This document shows positions 33,334-41,731 of a stretch of DNA of 64,000 nucleotides, in pieces (the stretch's first letter is position 1; each line of letters begins with the position of its first letter). The notes beneath the pieces are model-generated. The model saw only the letters and a program-made list of their open reading frames with translations, was not told the origin of the DNA and did not search any database. A program made the position numbers and the translations under genes. The DNA is from Ureibacillus chungkukjangi (lineage in GTDB: Bacteria; Bacillota; Bacilli; Bacillales_A; Planococcaceae). The DNA is taken from positions 62,001 to 126,000 of the forward strand of contig NZ_QJTJ01000005.1 in the NCBI RefSeq assembly GCF_003217295.1, read 5' to 3'.

Positions 33334-35049
33334 ATGGCTACGACATTACCTAAAACGGATGTTGTGTTAATAGGCGTTGGTTGGACAGGCGGAATTTTAG
33401 CAGCTGAGCTTACAAAAAAAGGGTATCAGGTAGTTGGTCTTGAACGTGGAAAAGGCCGTAAGACATCCGATTTTTTAATGGTTCATGATGAACTTCGTTA
33501 TGCACTACGTTACGATTTAATGCAGGATTTATCCAAAGAAACGGTTACATTTAGAAATAACGAAAAAATGCGAGCTCTTCCAATGCGTCAATACGGTTCT
33601 TTCTTATTAGGAACGGATGTGGGTGGCTCTGGAGTCCACTGGAACGGTCAAACATGGAGATTCCTTCCATATGATTTCCAAATTCGAACAATGACCGAAG
33701 AACGCTATGGAAAAAATAAAATTCCAGCTGATATGACTCTTCAAGACTGGGGAATTACTTACGATGAGATTGAACCATATTTTGACCAATTTGAGCAAAT
33801 GGCAGGTATATCAGGTGAAGAAAATCCCCATGGTGGACCTCGTTCAAATCCATATCCAACGGGTCCAATGAAACAAACGCCAGCAATGAATTTATTTAAA
33901 GAAGCTTGCGAGAATCTAGGTTACAAACCATTTATACAACCATCTGCAAATTTATCCGAAGCGTATACAAATCCTGATGGTATTTCTCGTGCAGCATGTC
34001 AATATTGTGGTTTTTGTGAGAGATTTGGTTGTGAATACGGGGCTAAAGCTGATCCAACTGTGACAGTTCTACCAGTAGCAGAAAGTACAGGAAAGTTCGA
34101 TCTACGCACACATGCAAATGTAGTTGAAATTCTGCATGAAGGAAATCGAGCAACCGGGGTACGATTTGTTGACACACAATCAGGTGAAGAGTTTATTCAG
34201 CCTGCTGAAGTTGTAGCTGTAACAAGTTATGTGTTAAATAATGTTCGTTTATTATTGCAATCAGGGATAGGGAAGCCATATGACCCTAAAACAGGAACTG
34301 GTGTAATAGGTAAAAACTATGCATATCAAAATATGTGTGCTTCTACTACAGGCTTCTTTGAAGAACGCGAATTTAACGTTTACGCTGGTGCAGGTTCACT
34401 AGGTATGACTCTTGATGAATTTAATGGAGATAATTTTGACCATTCTGATTTAAATTTCCTCCATGGTGCCAATATTTTCTTAGGACAACTTGGAAAGCGC
34501 CCAATTCAAAATAATGCTGTAAAACCTGATACACCAAGTTGGGGAGCGAAATTCAAAGAAGAATCAGTTAAATATTATAACCGTTCTATATCATTTAACG
34601 CACAAGGTGCTTCTATGCCATTCCGTTATCATTATTTAGATTTAGACCCAACCTATAAGGATGCATATGGAAATCCATTACTACGAATGACGTATGACTT
34701 TAAAGAGCAAGATAACGAGATGTCCAAATTTATGGCATCAAAAACTGAAGAAATCATGAAGGAAATGGGTGCATCTGAAATAATTGTAGCGAAAGAAAAA
34801 GGTCCATATAATATCGTTCCTTATCAATCTACACATAATACTGGTGGCGTAATTATGGGAGATAACCCAGACACAAGTGCTTTAAATAGTTATTTACAAA
34901 TGTGGGATTATGAAAATGTTTTCGTTCCAGGTGCAAGTGCATTCCCGCATAACTCAGGCTATAACCCAACTGGCACAGTAGGAGCCTTATCCTACCGTTG
35001 TGCAGAAGGTATTGATTTATATCTAAAGAATGGTGGTTCTTTAGTATAA
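33334..35049 (+). CDS. GMC-family oxidoreductase, gluconate/polyol dehydrogenase flavoprotein subunit
   Basis: A 571-residue FAD enzyme of the glucose-methanol-choline family, catalytic subunit of the pair with the preceding gene. The dinucleotide motif is GVGWTGGILAAEL. GGSGVHWNGQTWRF, CQYCGFCERFGCEYGAKADP (Cys-rich, characteristic of the sugar-acid dehydrogenase subfamily) and the C-terminal HNSGYNPTGTVGALSYRCAEG are conserved. It oxidises a sugar, sugar acid or polyol outside the cell, passing electrons to the respiratory chain. It has no signal peptide, so export is expected to be by hitch-hiking on the Tat-bearing small subunit. A strong bidirectional terminator follows. Confidence 0.9.
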   Translation: MATTLPKTDVVLIGVGWTGGILAAELTKKGYQVVGLERGKGRKTSDFLMVHDELRYALRYDLMQDLSKETVTFRNNEKMRALPMRQYGSFLLGTDVGGSGVHWNGQTWRFLPYDFQIRTMTEERYGKNKIPADMTLQDWGITYDEIEPYFDQFEQMAGISGEENPHGGPRSNPYPTGPMKQTPAMNLFKEACENLGYKPFIQPSANLSEAYTNPDGISRAACQYCGFCERFGCEYGAKADPTVTVLPVAESTGKFDLRTHANVVEILHEGNRATGVRFVDTQSGEEFIQPAEVVAVTSYVLNNVRLLLQSGIGKPYDPKTGTGVIGKNYAYQNMCASTTGFFEEREFNVYAGAGSLGMTLDEFNGDNFDHSDLNFLHGANIFLGQLGKRPIQNNAVKPDTPSWGAKFKEESVKYYNRSISFNAQGASMPFRYHYLDLDPTYKDAYGNPLLRMTYDFKEQDNEMSKFMASKTEEIMKEMGASEIIVAKEKGPYNIVPYQSTHNTGGVIMGDNPDTSALNSYLQMWDYENVFVPGASAFPHNSGYNPTGTVGALSYRCAEGIDLYLKNGGSLV

Positions 35050-35055
35050 TTACAC

Positions 35056-35097
35056 AAAAAGAGAATGTAATCTCGAAAGAAGACATTCTCTTTTTTT
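35056..35097. terminator. Bidirectional terminator between the GMC oxidoreductase and pabBC genes
   Basis: AAAAAGAGAATGT (35056-35068) pairs with ACATTCTCTTTTT (35083-35095), with A- and T-runs on opposite sides. Confidence 0.9.
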
Positions 35098-35103
35098 ACA
35101 TAG

Positions 35104-36843
35104 TTATATAATTTTAACCTTTATCCATTTTCGTACACTGTTGATAAACCAAATTTCAGAACAATTTTCTAAATCAGTTAGCTTCAGAACTTTTTCTTCG
35201 ATTTCACCCTCGCTCAGCAATTTTTCACGGAAGGTCCCAGCTAAAAGTCCGCTATGAATCGGTGGGGTATAAAGAATTCCCTCCATGTTCACGACAATAT
35301 TTCCGTTTGTAAATTCAGTAATTTCATGATCTTCGTTCCAAAGTAAAACATCATATACATCAGTTTGTTGGAGTTGTGTATATATATCGCGATTGGTTGT
35401 TTTATGATATAAAAACAATTCTTTTTTATTGATAGGGTATGCTGCTAATTTGACAGTCTTTTCAACGGCTCTTTCAACTAAAGGGTGTGCTTCAATATTC
35501 AGCTGCCCGGATTTTGTCATGAGCAATCGAAGTTTAAACTCCCCAACTGGATACTCTTTTGCAACATCTTTGAGAGCAGATCTGACTTCCTGCCGATTAA
35601 ACGGAAATTTAAAGTATTTCGATGATTCCTGAATACGATCAAGATGTTCTTCAAGTAAAAACAATTCTCCATTAACTAGTAGAATGCTTTCAAGCAAATC
35701 AAAAATAGGCTTCTTTTGTTCAAGTAGGCTAGCTTTTGTTAAAACCTCCTCATATTCACCAGAAGCTGTCGAATCCCATGTAATACCGCCTCCTACACCA
35801 TAGGTAGCTTGTTCAGTATTTTGGTTGAGAACTACTGTACGAATTGGTACATTAAAAATTGCTTCCTTCTTTGGTGTGATATAACCAATAGCCCCACAAT
35901 AGACATCTCGTGCAGCTATTTCAAGCTTCGAGATAATATCCATCGTACTAATTTTTGGAGCACCAGTAATTGAACCACATGGGAAAAGGGCCTTAAACAA
36001 GTCGAAATAGGTAGTATTAGGTCTTACCTTTGCAGTAATTGTAGAGGTCATTTGGTGAACAGTAGGGTAATGTTCAATTTCAAAAAGTTTTGGTACCTGG
36101 ACAGTCCCTTGCTGTGCAATGACACTTAAGTCATTTCGCAGTAAATCCACAATCATTACATTTTCAGCTCGATTTTTTTCTGACTCATAAAGCCATTTTG
36201 CATTCTCTTCATCCTCTGCTACTGTTCTGCCTCTAGCGATCGTTCCTTTCATCGGTCGAGTAGTAATATGATGATCCTTCAAATGAAAGAAAAGCTCAGG
36301 TGAGGCAGACAAAATACTAAATTCTCCTGTATTGATATATGCACAATAATTAGAAGATTGAGCTTGTTTTAATTTAGTGAAAAAGGCGATGTCGTCCCCT
36401 TTAAATTGTGACTGCAGTCGAATTGTATAATTAGTTTGATAGGTATCACCATTTTCGATAGAGGACTTAATGGATTCGATTGAAGCATTATAATTCTCTC
36501 TTGAAACATCTGGTGACCATTTTGAATTTTCATAGCTTCCATTACTAGTAATACCTTCTTCAATGGGTTCTGAAAAGATTCCGAACCAGAGTAAAGGCAT
36601 ATTCGGATTTTCACTTACCTGAAAGGCAGAGTCAAATGCAGGAGCACTTTCATAAGAAACATATCCAGCCGCATAAAAGCCTTGCTCCACGGCTTCTTGG
36701 ATTTGCTCAAAGCATGGAAAAATATCCTCTATTTTATTTGCCACAATCGTTTTAATCGGATTTATAAAGGTTACTGGCTTGACTTCACCAGTGGAAGTTG
36801 CAAATTCAAATGATAAAAGTGGTTGTTTATTATTCGTTTTCAT
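35104..36843 (-). CDS. pabB: Fused aminodeoxychorismate synthase component I and aminodeoxychorismate lyase
   Basis: A 579-residue bifunctional enzyme making p-aminobenzoate for folate from chorismate. Residues 1 to about 370 are the chorismate-binding domain: RPMKGTIARGRTV, LLRNDLSVIAQQG, HQMTSTITAKV, CGSITGAPKISTMDI and YCGAIGYITP. The remaining 200 residues form an aminotransferase class IV (PabC) domain, with the PLP Lys in LYHKTTNRDIY and GLLAGTFREKLL near the end. The fusion means that one gene provides both synthesis and pyruvate elimination. It overlaps pabA by TAATG, so the amidotransferase partner is translated first. Fusions of this type are known in some Bacilli and other bacteria. 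Confidence 0.93.
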   Translation of the reverse strand: MKTNNKQPLLSFEFATSTGEVKPVTFINPIKTIVANKIEDIFPCFEQIQEAVEQGFYAAGYVSYESAPAFDSAFQVSENPNMPLLWFGIFSEPIEEGITSNGSYENSKWSPDVSRENYNASIESIKSSIENGDTYQTNYTIRLQSQFKGDDIAFFTKLKQAQSSNYCAYINTGEFSILSASPELFFHLKDHHITTRPMKGTIARGRTVAEDEENAKWLYESEKNRAENVMIVDLLRNDLSVIAQQGTVQVPKLFEIEHYPTVHQMTSTITAKVRPNTTYFDLFKALFPCGSITGAPKISTMDIISKLEIAARDVYCGAIGYITPKKEAIFNVPIRTVVLNQNTEQATYGVGGGITWDSTASGEYEEVLTKASLLEQKKPIFDLLESILLVNGELFLLEEHLDRIQESSKYFKFPFNRQEVRSALKDVAKEYPVGEFKLRLLMTKSGQLNIEAHPLVERAVEKTVKLAAYPINKKELFLYHKTTNRDIYTQLQQTDVYDVLLWNEDHEITEFTNGNIVVNMEGILYTPPIHSGLLAGTFREKLLSEGEIEEKVLKLTDLENCSEIWFINSVRKWIKVKII

Positions 36844-37421
36844 TATGTAATCCTTTGTGTTTTAGTAAAGAAATTTTGAATCATTTTAAGTCCATTTTCT
36901 GTAAGTATTGCTTCGGGATGGAATTGTACACCTTCAACATGGAAATGCTTGTGTCGAATGGCCATGATTTCTCCGCCTTCTGTTTTAGCACTGATTTCAA
37001 TCATGCTTGGTAAGGTTGCCTCATCTACTATTAATGAATGATATCTTGTAACAGGTGCAGGGGAGGGGATATCATTAAAAATCTGTTTTCCATCGTGAAT
37101 GATTATATCCACTTTTCCGTGCATAGGCTGGTTAGCTTTATGTACTTTTCCTCCAAATGCCTGTGCAATTATTTGATGCCCTAGACAAACTCCTAATATA
37201 GGTATTTCTTGATGAAGCTCTTTCACAATTTCCAAGCAAATACCAGCAGTATCTGGGTTTCCAGGACCAGGCGAGAGAAGGATAGAATTAGGCTGCATTT
37301 TTCTAATGTCATCCAACGTAAGCTCATCATTTCGAACAACTACGACTTCCTCACCAATGGATTGAATATATTGGACTAAATTATAAGTAAATGAATCATA
37401 ATTATCGATGACTAGTATCAA
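36843..37421 (-). CDS. pabA: Glutamine amidotransferase subunit of aminodeoxychorismate/anthranilate synthase
   Basis: A 192-residue class I glutamine amidotransferase supplying ammonia to the synthase encoded next. The TTG at 37421 (MILVIDNYDSFTYNLVQYIQ) is used because AAAGGAAG lies 9 bases upstream; the much longer frame to 37532 adds a non-homologous hydrophobic stretch. The catalytic triad is clear: Cys in GVCLGHQIIAQAFGG, and His and Glu in EGVQFHPEAILTENG. PabA of Bacillus also serves anthranilate synthase, so it may be dual. The gene heads the pabA-pabBC operon. Confidence 0.93.
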   Translation of the reverse strand: MILVIDNYDSFTYNLVQYIQSIGEEVVVVRNDELTLDDIRKMQPNSILLSPGPGNPDTAGICLEIVKELHQEIPILGVCLGHQIIAQAFGGKVHKANQPMHGKVDIIIHDGKQIFNDIPSPAPVTRYHSLIVDEATLPSMIEISAKTEGGEIMAIRHKHFHVEGVQFHPEAILTENGLKMIQNFFTKTQRIT

Positions 37422-37535
37422 TTTAATAGTCTTCCTTTCAAGGTGAGTAATATGAGACCTATTATAGAAGAATTGGACAAGAAATGCGAAGAATTTGAAA
37501 ATTATTAAGTGCAGAGGGAATAATAAAAACAAGAA

Positions 37536-37563
37536 AATCCCTCGATGTAAAAATCGAGGGATT
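37536..37563 (-). terminator. Terminator after the small hydrophilic protein gene
   Basis: AATCCCTCGAT (37536-37546) and ATCGAGGGATT (37553-37563) form a perfect 11-bp stem, with a T-rich run on the minus strand. It is 9 bases past the stop of the 69-residue gene. Confidence 0.85.
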
Positions 37564-37571
37564 AGTTAGGG

Positions 37572-37781
37572 TTATTTATTGTCATCTAAGAATTTCTCAA
37601 CTTTTTTCATAATTGAGCTATTCTTAATTTTGTTCAAAAGTGGGTTTTTCTCCATCCCATATTCCTCATTTGACTTAGTCGAGTTTTGATGAGAATTATT
37701 TGATTTGTAGGCACTGCTTTTACTTTGTAAATTACGGTCATCAAAGTTTGAGTATTCGTCAAAATCCTTCTTTTCGCTCAT
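37572..37781 (-). CDS. Small hydrophilic hypothetical protein (69 residues)
   Basis: A 69-residue protein I do not recognise. ATG 37781 follows GAAAGGAGATGAGATA; an extra six residues upstream in frame are unlikely. Residues 1-45 are polar and asparagine/serine-rich (YKSNNSHQNSTKSNEEY), predicted disordered, and the C-terminal half NPLLNKIKNSSIMKKVEKFL is an amphipathic helix. There is no signal or membrane segment. It is monocistronic, divergent from purU and ended by a perfect terminator. Confidence 0.6.
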   Translation of the reverse strand: MSEKKDFDEYSNFDDRNLQSKSSAYKSNNSHQNSTKSNEEYGMEKNPLLNKIKNSSIMKKVEKFLDDNK

Positions 37782-37912
37782 TATCTCATCTCCTTTCAAC
37801 CTTAATATGCGAAATTTTGTGTAAATTATGTAAACAAAACGCCAAACTGTTGCTCATTATTTGAAAATGATAGATAATAAAAAAATTAATGATAAGTAGG
37901 AGTGTACATAAG

Positions 37913-38818
37913 ATGCAAGTAGAGCAAGTTAAGAGAGAGAACAAACAATTAGGTTCAAGAGCAGAGAATAGAGCGAGGCTATTAGTTAAATGCCCTGACA
38001 AACCAGGTATTGTTTCAGTCCTATCAAGTTTTTTGTGGAAACATAAAGCCAATATTATTGAATCCAGTCAATATTCAAGTGATCCAGAAAACGGAACTTT
38101 TTTTATTCGAATAGAATATACTTGTGACAAGCTGCTGTCTAAGGTTCAAGAGATGGAGCAGGAATTTAAGCAAATTGCTGACAATTATGAGATGACCTAT
38201 CATTTTCATTATTTAAGTAACCGTCAACGATCAGCTATATACGTTTCAAAGGAATTACACTGCTTATTAGAATTACTTTGGGAATGGCAAAACGGAGATT
38301 TAGAAACGGATATTGCAGTTGTTATAAGTAATCATGAGGATGCACGTCAGATTGTCGAGTCTTACGGAATCTCATTTCATTACTTACCGGCAAATAAGGA
38401 TATTCGCAAAGAAGTAGAGGCAAAACAAATTTCCCTAATGGAAGAATATAATGTAGATTTACTAATTTTAGCTCGTTATATGCAGATTCTAACGCCGGAA
38501 TTTGTAAATCATTTTGAAAATAGAATTATTAATATTCACCATTCCTTCCTACCAGCGTTTATAGGTGCTAACCCTTATGACCGTGCCTATAAAAGAGGGG
38601 TGAAGCTGATTGGTGCTACTTCACATTATGTAACAAACGATTTAGATGAGGGACCAATCATTGAACAGGATGTGGAACGTGTGGACCACCGAGATGATGT
38701 TGCAACTCTAAAGAAAATCGGTCGTAAAATTGAGCGTCGTGTATTAGCTAAAGCAGTGAAATGGCATTTAGAAAATCGAATCATTGTAGAAGGAAATAAA
38801 ACAATCGTATTCCATTAA
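37913..38818 (+). CDS. purU: Formyltetrahydrofolate deformylase
   Basis: A 301-residue enzyme that hydrolyses 10-formyl-THF to formate and THF. ATG 37913 follows TAGGAG at an 11-base distance. The N-terminal ACT domain is visible as ARLLVKCPDKPGIVSVLSSF. The formyltransferase fold follows, with LARYMQILTPEFV and the catalytic segment IINIHHSFLPAFIGANPYDR (Asn and His), and the Asp in THYV-like SHYVTNDLDEGPIIEQDV. It is conserved in length. The gene is next to pabA/pabBC, also a folate-pathway locus, but lies on the opposite strand. Confidence 0.94.
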   Translation: MQVEQVKRENKQLGSRAENRARLLVKCPDKPGIVSVLSSFLWKHKANIIESSQYSSDPENGTFFIRIEYTCDKLLSKVQEMEQEFKQIADNYEMTYHFHYLSNRQRSAIYVSKELHCLLELLWEWQNGDLETDIAVVISNHEDARQIVESYGISFHYLPANKDIRKEVEAKQISLMEEYNVDLLILARYMQILTPEFVNHFENRIINIHHSFLPAFIGANPYDRAYKRGVKLIGATSHYVTNDLDEGPIIEQDVERVDHRDDVATLKKIGRKIERRVLAKAVKWHLENRIIVEGNKTIVFH

Positions 38819-38835
38819 AATATAACGACCATTCA

Positions 38836-38875
38836 AAAAGCTGGAAATCTGTATCGTAGGATTTCCAGCTTTTTT
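38836..38875. terminator. Bidirectional terminator between purU and the EcsC-family gene
   Basis: AAAAGCTGGAAATC (38836-38849) pairs with GATTTCCAGCTTTT (38860-38873), followed by TTTATAATT, and is also usable in the opposite orientation. Confidence 0.9.
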
Positions 38876-38896
38876 ATAATTTGAAATAAAATCAAG

Positions 38897-39727
38897 CTAT
38901 TCTATTGTAGGATTTTTCACTTTTTCTAGCTCATGTAGCTTTTCATAAATTCGTCTTTTTCGATACAACATTTTACCTGCTTCAGAGACATCGTCCATCA
39001 TGCCTTTGTTGATGATTGCACCAAAAACCATGCCGGCAATTGGGACCATTTGAAATAGCTTTTTCCAACCGAAGTTATCGCGGTATGTGAAGAATACCTC
39101 CTGCCAACCCTTTAGCTGACTTATCATGCTCTCTGCAGTATCTTTTTTCTTATTCAGCATGGAAAGCTCGTTTAAGATTGCTTCTTTTCCTACAATGTCT
39201 GCTGAAGCGAACTGCAAGCATTTTACTATGAAAACCCGTTCTTGTTTCTCATTTGGGTTATAGCCATGAATAATCGCAATCTCCTGTAGGGTTTTTAAAG
39301 CCATTCCTAAAATAACAGGAATATCAATTACTAGTGTGAAAACGCCCCCAAAACCAGTGGATGCCCCTTGCACTGTGGCTAATTTACTTCGTTCACTTTG
39401 TAATTTTTCGCTTAATTGAATCATATCCTCAATAGGCATTTTTCCAATATCCTCGAAGGTATCAATGGAATATGAAGTGTTTTTTTGAATTTTTTTCAGC
39501 ATTAGCTTTTCACTTATTAAATATTTGCCGCCTGTATGAATATAGCTTCCTAATTCATTAACCAAAATCCCAATTTTCGCTTGTATAAATTTAGGTGTGA
39601 GCTTATCGATTACTTTAAAGGGAAGTCGACCAATCTTCTCCCAAAAAAATAACCCTTTTTGGTCATCCTCCCATTTTTCGATTTCCACTAAATAATGTTC
39701 CAATTGTTCTTTTGATTCCAATATCAT
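38897..39727 (-). CDS. EcsC family protein
   Basis: A 276-residue protein with EcsC-domain signatures: the N-terminal KWEDDQKGLFFWEKIGRLPF, the glycine-rich ATVQGASTGFGGVFTLVIDI with a hydrophobic stretch, and the C-terminal hydrophobic VPIAGMVFGAIINKGMMDDV. EcsC is encoded beside the EcsAB ABC exporter in Bacillus and its function is poorly known. This copy stands alone, so it is an orphan paralogue or a related family member. It is probably membrane-associated through the two hydrophobic stretches. The 205-bp upstream gap holds AT-rich promoter-like sequence only. Confidence 0.85.
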   Translation of the reverse strand: MILESKEQLEHYLVEIEKWEDDQKGLFFWEKIGRLPFKVIDKLTPKFIQAKIGILVNELGSYIHTGGKYLISEKLMLKKIQKNTSYSIDTFEDIGKMPIEDMIQLSEKLQSERSKLATVQGASTGFGGVFTLVIDIPVILGMALKTLQEIAIIHGYNPNEKQERVFIVKCLQFASADIVGKEAILNELSMLNKKKDTAESMISQLKGWQEVFFTYRDNFGWKKLFQMVPIAGMVFGAIINKGMMDDVSEAGKMLYRKRRIYEKLHELEKVKNPTIE

Positions 39728-39932
39728 TGCTCCTATCTATATTTTACGTAGGGTATAGTTTCTTTACGTTAGTAGGTGACAGAATGTTTCATTTTTTAGT
39801 ATGTACATTTTTGTCAAAGTCTTTCTTAAACTAAATTAATTTGAAATGAATGACATATAAAATTAAATCGTATATATAACTGATATGTATTTAAAATTCT
39901 AGAGGAAATGGTAACAATAGGGGAGGGATGAA

Positions 39933-40673
39933 ATGGAAGATGGTACTCAAACTGAGCTTAAGCAAATCCATGAGCATTTTAGAGACTCATTATTAATCGA
40001 TAAATTTGACCCACAGCTTGAATTTTGGCAAAAAAGAAGGTTAGAGAAGACCCAAAGTGAAACGAGTGAAGATTCAATTGTATGGAATGTTTTTCGTTCA
40101 TTTAACCAGATTGATCGGAAGCTTTGGATTGAACAGTTATTTTATAAAGCATTTCAAAAAGAGTTTTCTCATTCAACTGAACAGATAGAAATTAAACTTT
40201 GGAAAAAAATCCGCCAGCCCCAAAGTCTTGCTGTTAGTGAAGGGAAAACTGATATTGATATCATCATCGAGTCGGATACGTTTGTATGGTTTATAGAGGC
40301 AAAATACAAGTCGGATATTAGCCTAGGTCATAATGATAATGCGAAAAGAGATGAGCTAATAAGGATGATTGATGGTGGTACGAATTATGCAAAAAAGAGA
40401 GACTTTTACTTTTCACTATTGATATTAGATAAATATAATAGTCCAATGGGATTTAGAATGGTAAATGAATACAAAGACTCGACTGAAAAGGTCATAGGCT
40501 TACTGCCACATCGTCAAGAGCTTCCAATGCTAAAAGGTGTAAGTGTCTTTTATTGGAAGGATATTCAAACCTTATTTAAAACTGTGTATTTATATAGTAA
40601 GAACAAATATGAAAGATATATAGCTGATCAGGCAAGCTATTGGTTATACGATAAAATCAGAGAAGATAATTAG
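39933..40673 (+). CDS. Hypothetical protein with PD-(D/E)XK nuclease-like motif
   Basis: A 246-residue protein with no family I recognise. ATG follows GGGGAGGGATGAA. Residues 103-124 contain the pattern of a PD-(D/E)XK nuclease: EGKTDIDIII (Asp107 or Asp109) and then FIEAKYKSD (Glu122-Ala-Lys124), placed at the end of two successive beta strands. The earlier segment DSIVWNVFRSFNQIDRKLW and the later HRQELPMLKGVSVFYWKDIQ look like surrounding helices and strands. No methyltransferase, helicase or toxin-antitoxin partner is adjacent. It could be a standalone restriction-type or repair nuclease; activity is unproven. It is monocistronic. Confidence 0.7.
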   Translation: MEDGTQTELKQIHEHFRDSLLIDKFDPQLEFWQKRRLEKTQSETSEDSIVWNVFRSFNQIDRKLWIEQLFYKAFQKEFSHSTEQIEIKLWKKIRQPQSLAVSEGKTDIDIIIESDTFVWFIEAKYKSDISLGHNDNAKRDELIRMIDGGTNYAKKRDFYFSLLILDKYNSPMGFRMVNEYKDSTEKVIGLLPHRQELPMLKGVSVFYWKDIQTLFKTVYLYSKNKYERYIADQASYWLYDKIREDN

Positions 40674-40698
40674 TTATATTGAAATAGGGATTTTTCTG

Positions 40699-40729
40699 CC
40701 GACATATTAATAAAATTGTCGGTTTTTTT
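40699..40729 (+). terminator. Terminator after the PD-(D/E)XK-like gene
   Basis: CCGACA and TGTCGG enclose a 12-base loop and are followed by TTTTTTTG. Confidence 0.8.
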
Positions 40730-40823
40730 GTTTTGGTTTTATTCTACATAAAGTAGCTTAAAATTATGGTTAAATTTATCATTTTTAGGCCATTCTGTAG
40801 GTAAAACATTTAGATTAAAGGTT

Positions 40824-41483
40824 GTGAGGGAATTGAATATTCTCGTATTTGGAGCCAATGGTCCATTAGGAAGACAATTAATTCAATACATACTTAACAA
40901 TGCAAAACACACGGCTATTGCTTTACTAGAAAATAGAGCTCAGTCGGCTTATTTTACTGAAAAAGGTATTGAGAATTATTTATATAGCACAGGTGATTCT
41001 CTAGAAGTCATTCTGTCGACAGCTCCTAATGTTGATGCCATCGTAATTGCTGAGCACATTATGGATGATCTCGTGTCAGAAACGATAGTCGAAATTGATG
41101 AAACCATTAAATTATTAGAAGCACTGAAGAATACTCCTCTCAAACGAATGGTTCATATTAGTTCATTTGAAACTCGTAAAGAAGAATGGATTCATTTACC
41201 TGTATACTTTCGACCGATAATGATTAAGAATTATTATGTTGATCAGTGGTTAAGGCAGTCATCACTTGATTATACAATTATCCATCCTGGAAATTTAAAT
41301 GATAAAAAAGGGACAGGATTTGTAAAAGTGGATGATAGAGATATTAGTATTGGTGATATTTCTCGTGAGGATGTTGCGAAAATAGTCCTTGCATGCTTAG
41401 AGAATCAGTCAACCATTCGAAAGGAATTCAAGGTAGTATCAGGAAAACAACCTATTGAGGACGCCATAAATATGGTAATTTAA
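40824..41483 (+). CDS. NAD(P)-binding NmrA/atypical SDR-like protein
   Basis: A 219-residue Rossmann-fold protein. The cofactor motif VFGANGPLGRQLIQYI lies at the N-terminus. The protein continues with MVHISSFETRKEEW, a long loop and SLDYTIIHPGNLNDKKG, the pattern of NmrA-like and atypical SDR proteins that often lack the catalytic Tyr-Lys. A conserved C-terminal SREDVAKIVLACLE follows. The function may be redox sensing or NAD(P)H-dependent reduction; it cannot be narrowed. The start is uncertain: GTG 40824 or TTG 40833, both close to AAAGG. Confidence 0.78.
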   Translation: MRELNILVFGANGPLGRQLIQYILNNAKHTAIALLENRAQSAYFTEKGIENYLYSTGDSLEVILSTAPNVDAIVIAEHIMDDLVSETIVEIDETIKLLEALKNTPLKRMVHISSFETRKEEWIHLPVYFRPIMIKNYYVDQWLRQSSLDYTIIHPGNLNDKKGTGFVKVDDRDISIGDISREDVAKIVLACLENQSTIRKEFKVVSGKQPIEDAINMVI

Positions 41484-41622
41484 TATTTGGATTTTTAAAG
41501 TCTTTAAATTAAAGATTCCGTGATTTACTAGCCTTTGTGGATAGAATGCTATTTATTTCACCTTTTATAAACTAAAAATTTATTATATAATAGTAGATAT
41601 TTTAATCTAAGAAAAAATGTAT

Positions 41623-41693
41623 TATAATGTTATACGGTTATAATTAATACAGAGAAGGTGGGTTCTTAGGTTTACGCCTAGAAAGAATCACCT
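41623..41693 (+). promoter_or_regulatory. Promoter -10 element and structured leader of mqo
   Basis: TATAAT at 41623-41628 should start a transcript near 41636, with no good -35. The leader then holds a long hairpin at 41656-41693: AGGTG and a GTTCTTAGG arm pair with CCTAGAAAGAAT and CACCT around a 6-base loop (TTTACG), with a bulge and a G-U pair. No T-run follows, so it is not a terminator. A regulatory RNA role is inference. Confidence 0.45.
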
Positions 41694-41731
41694 ACATCTT
41701 TGCAAATATAGGGGAGATAAGGAAGGTAATT

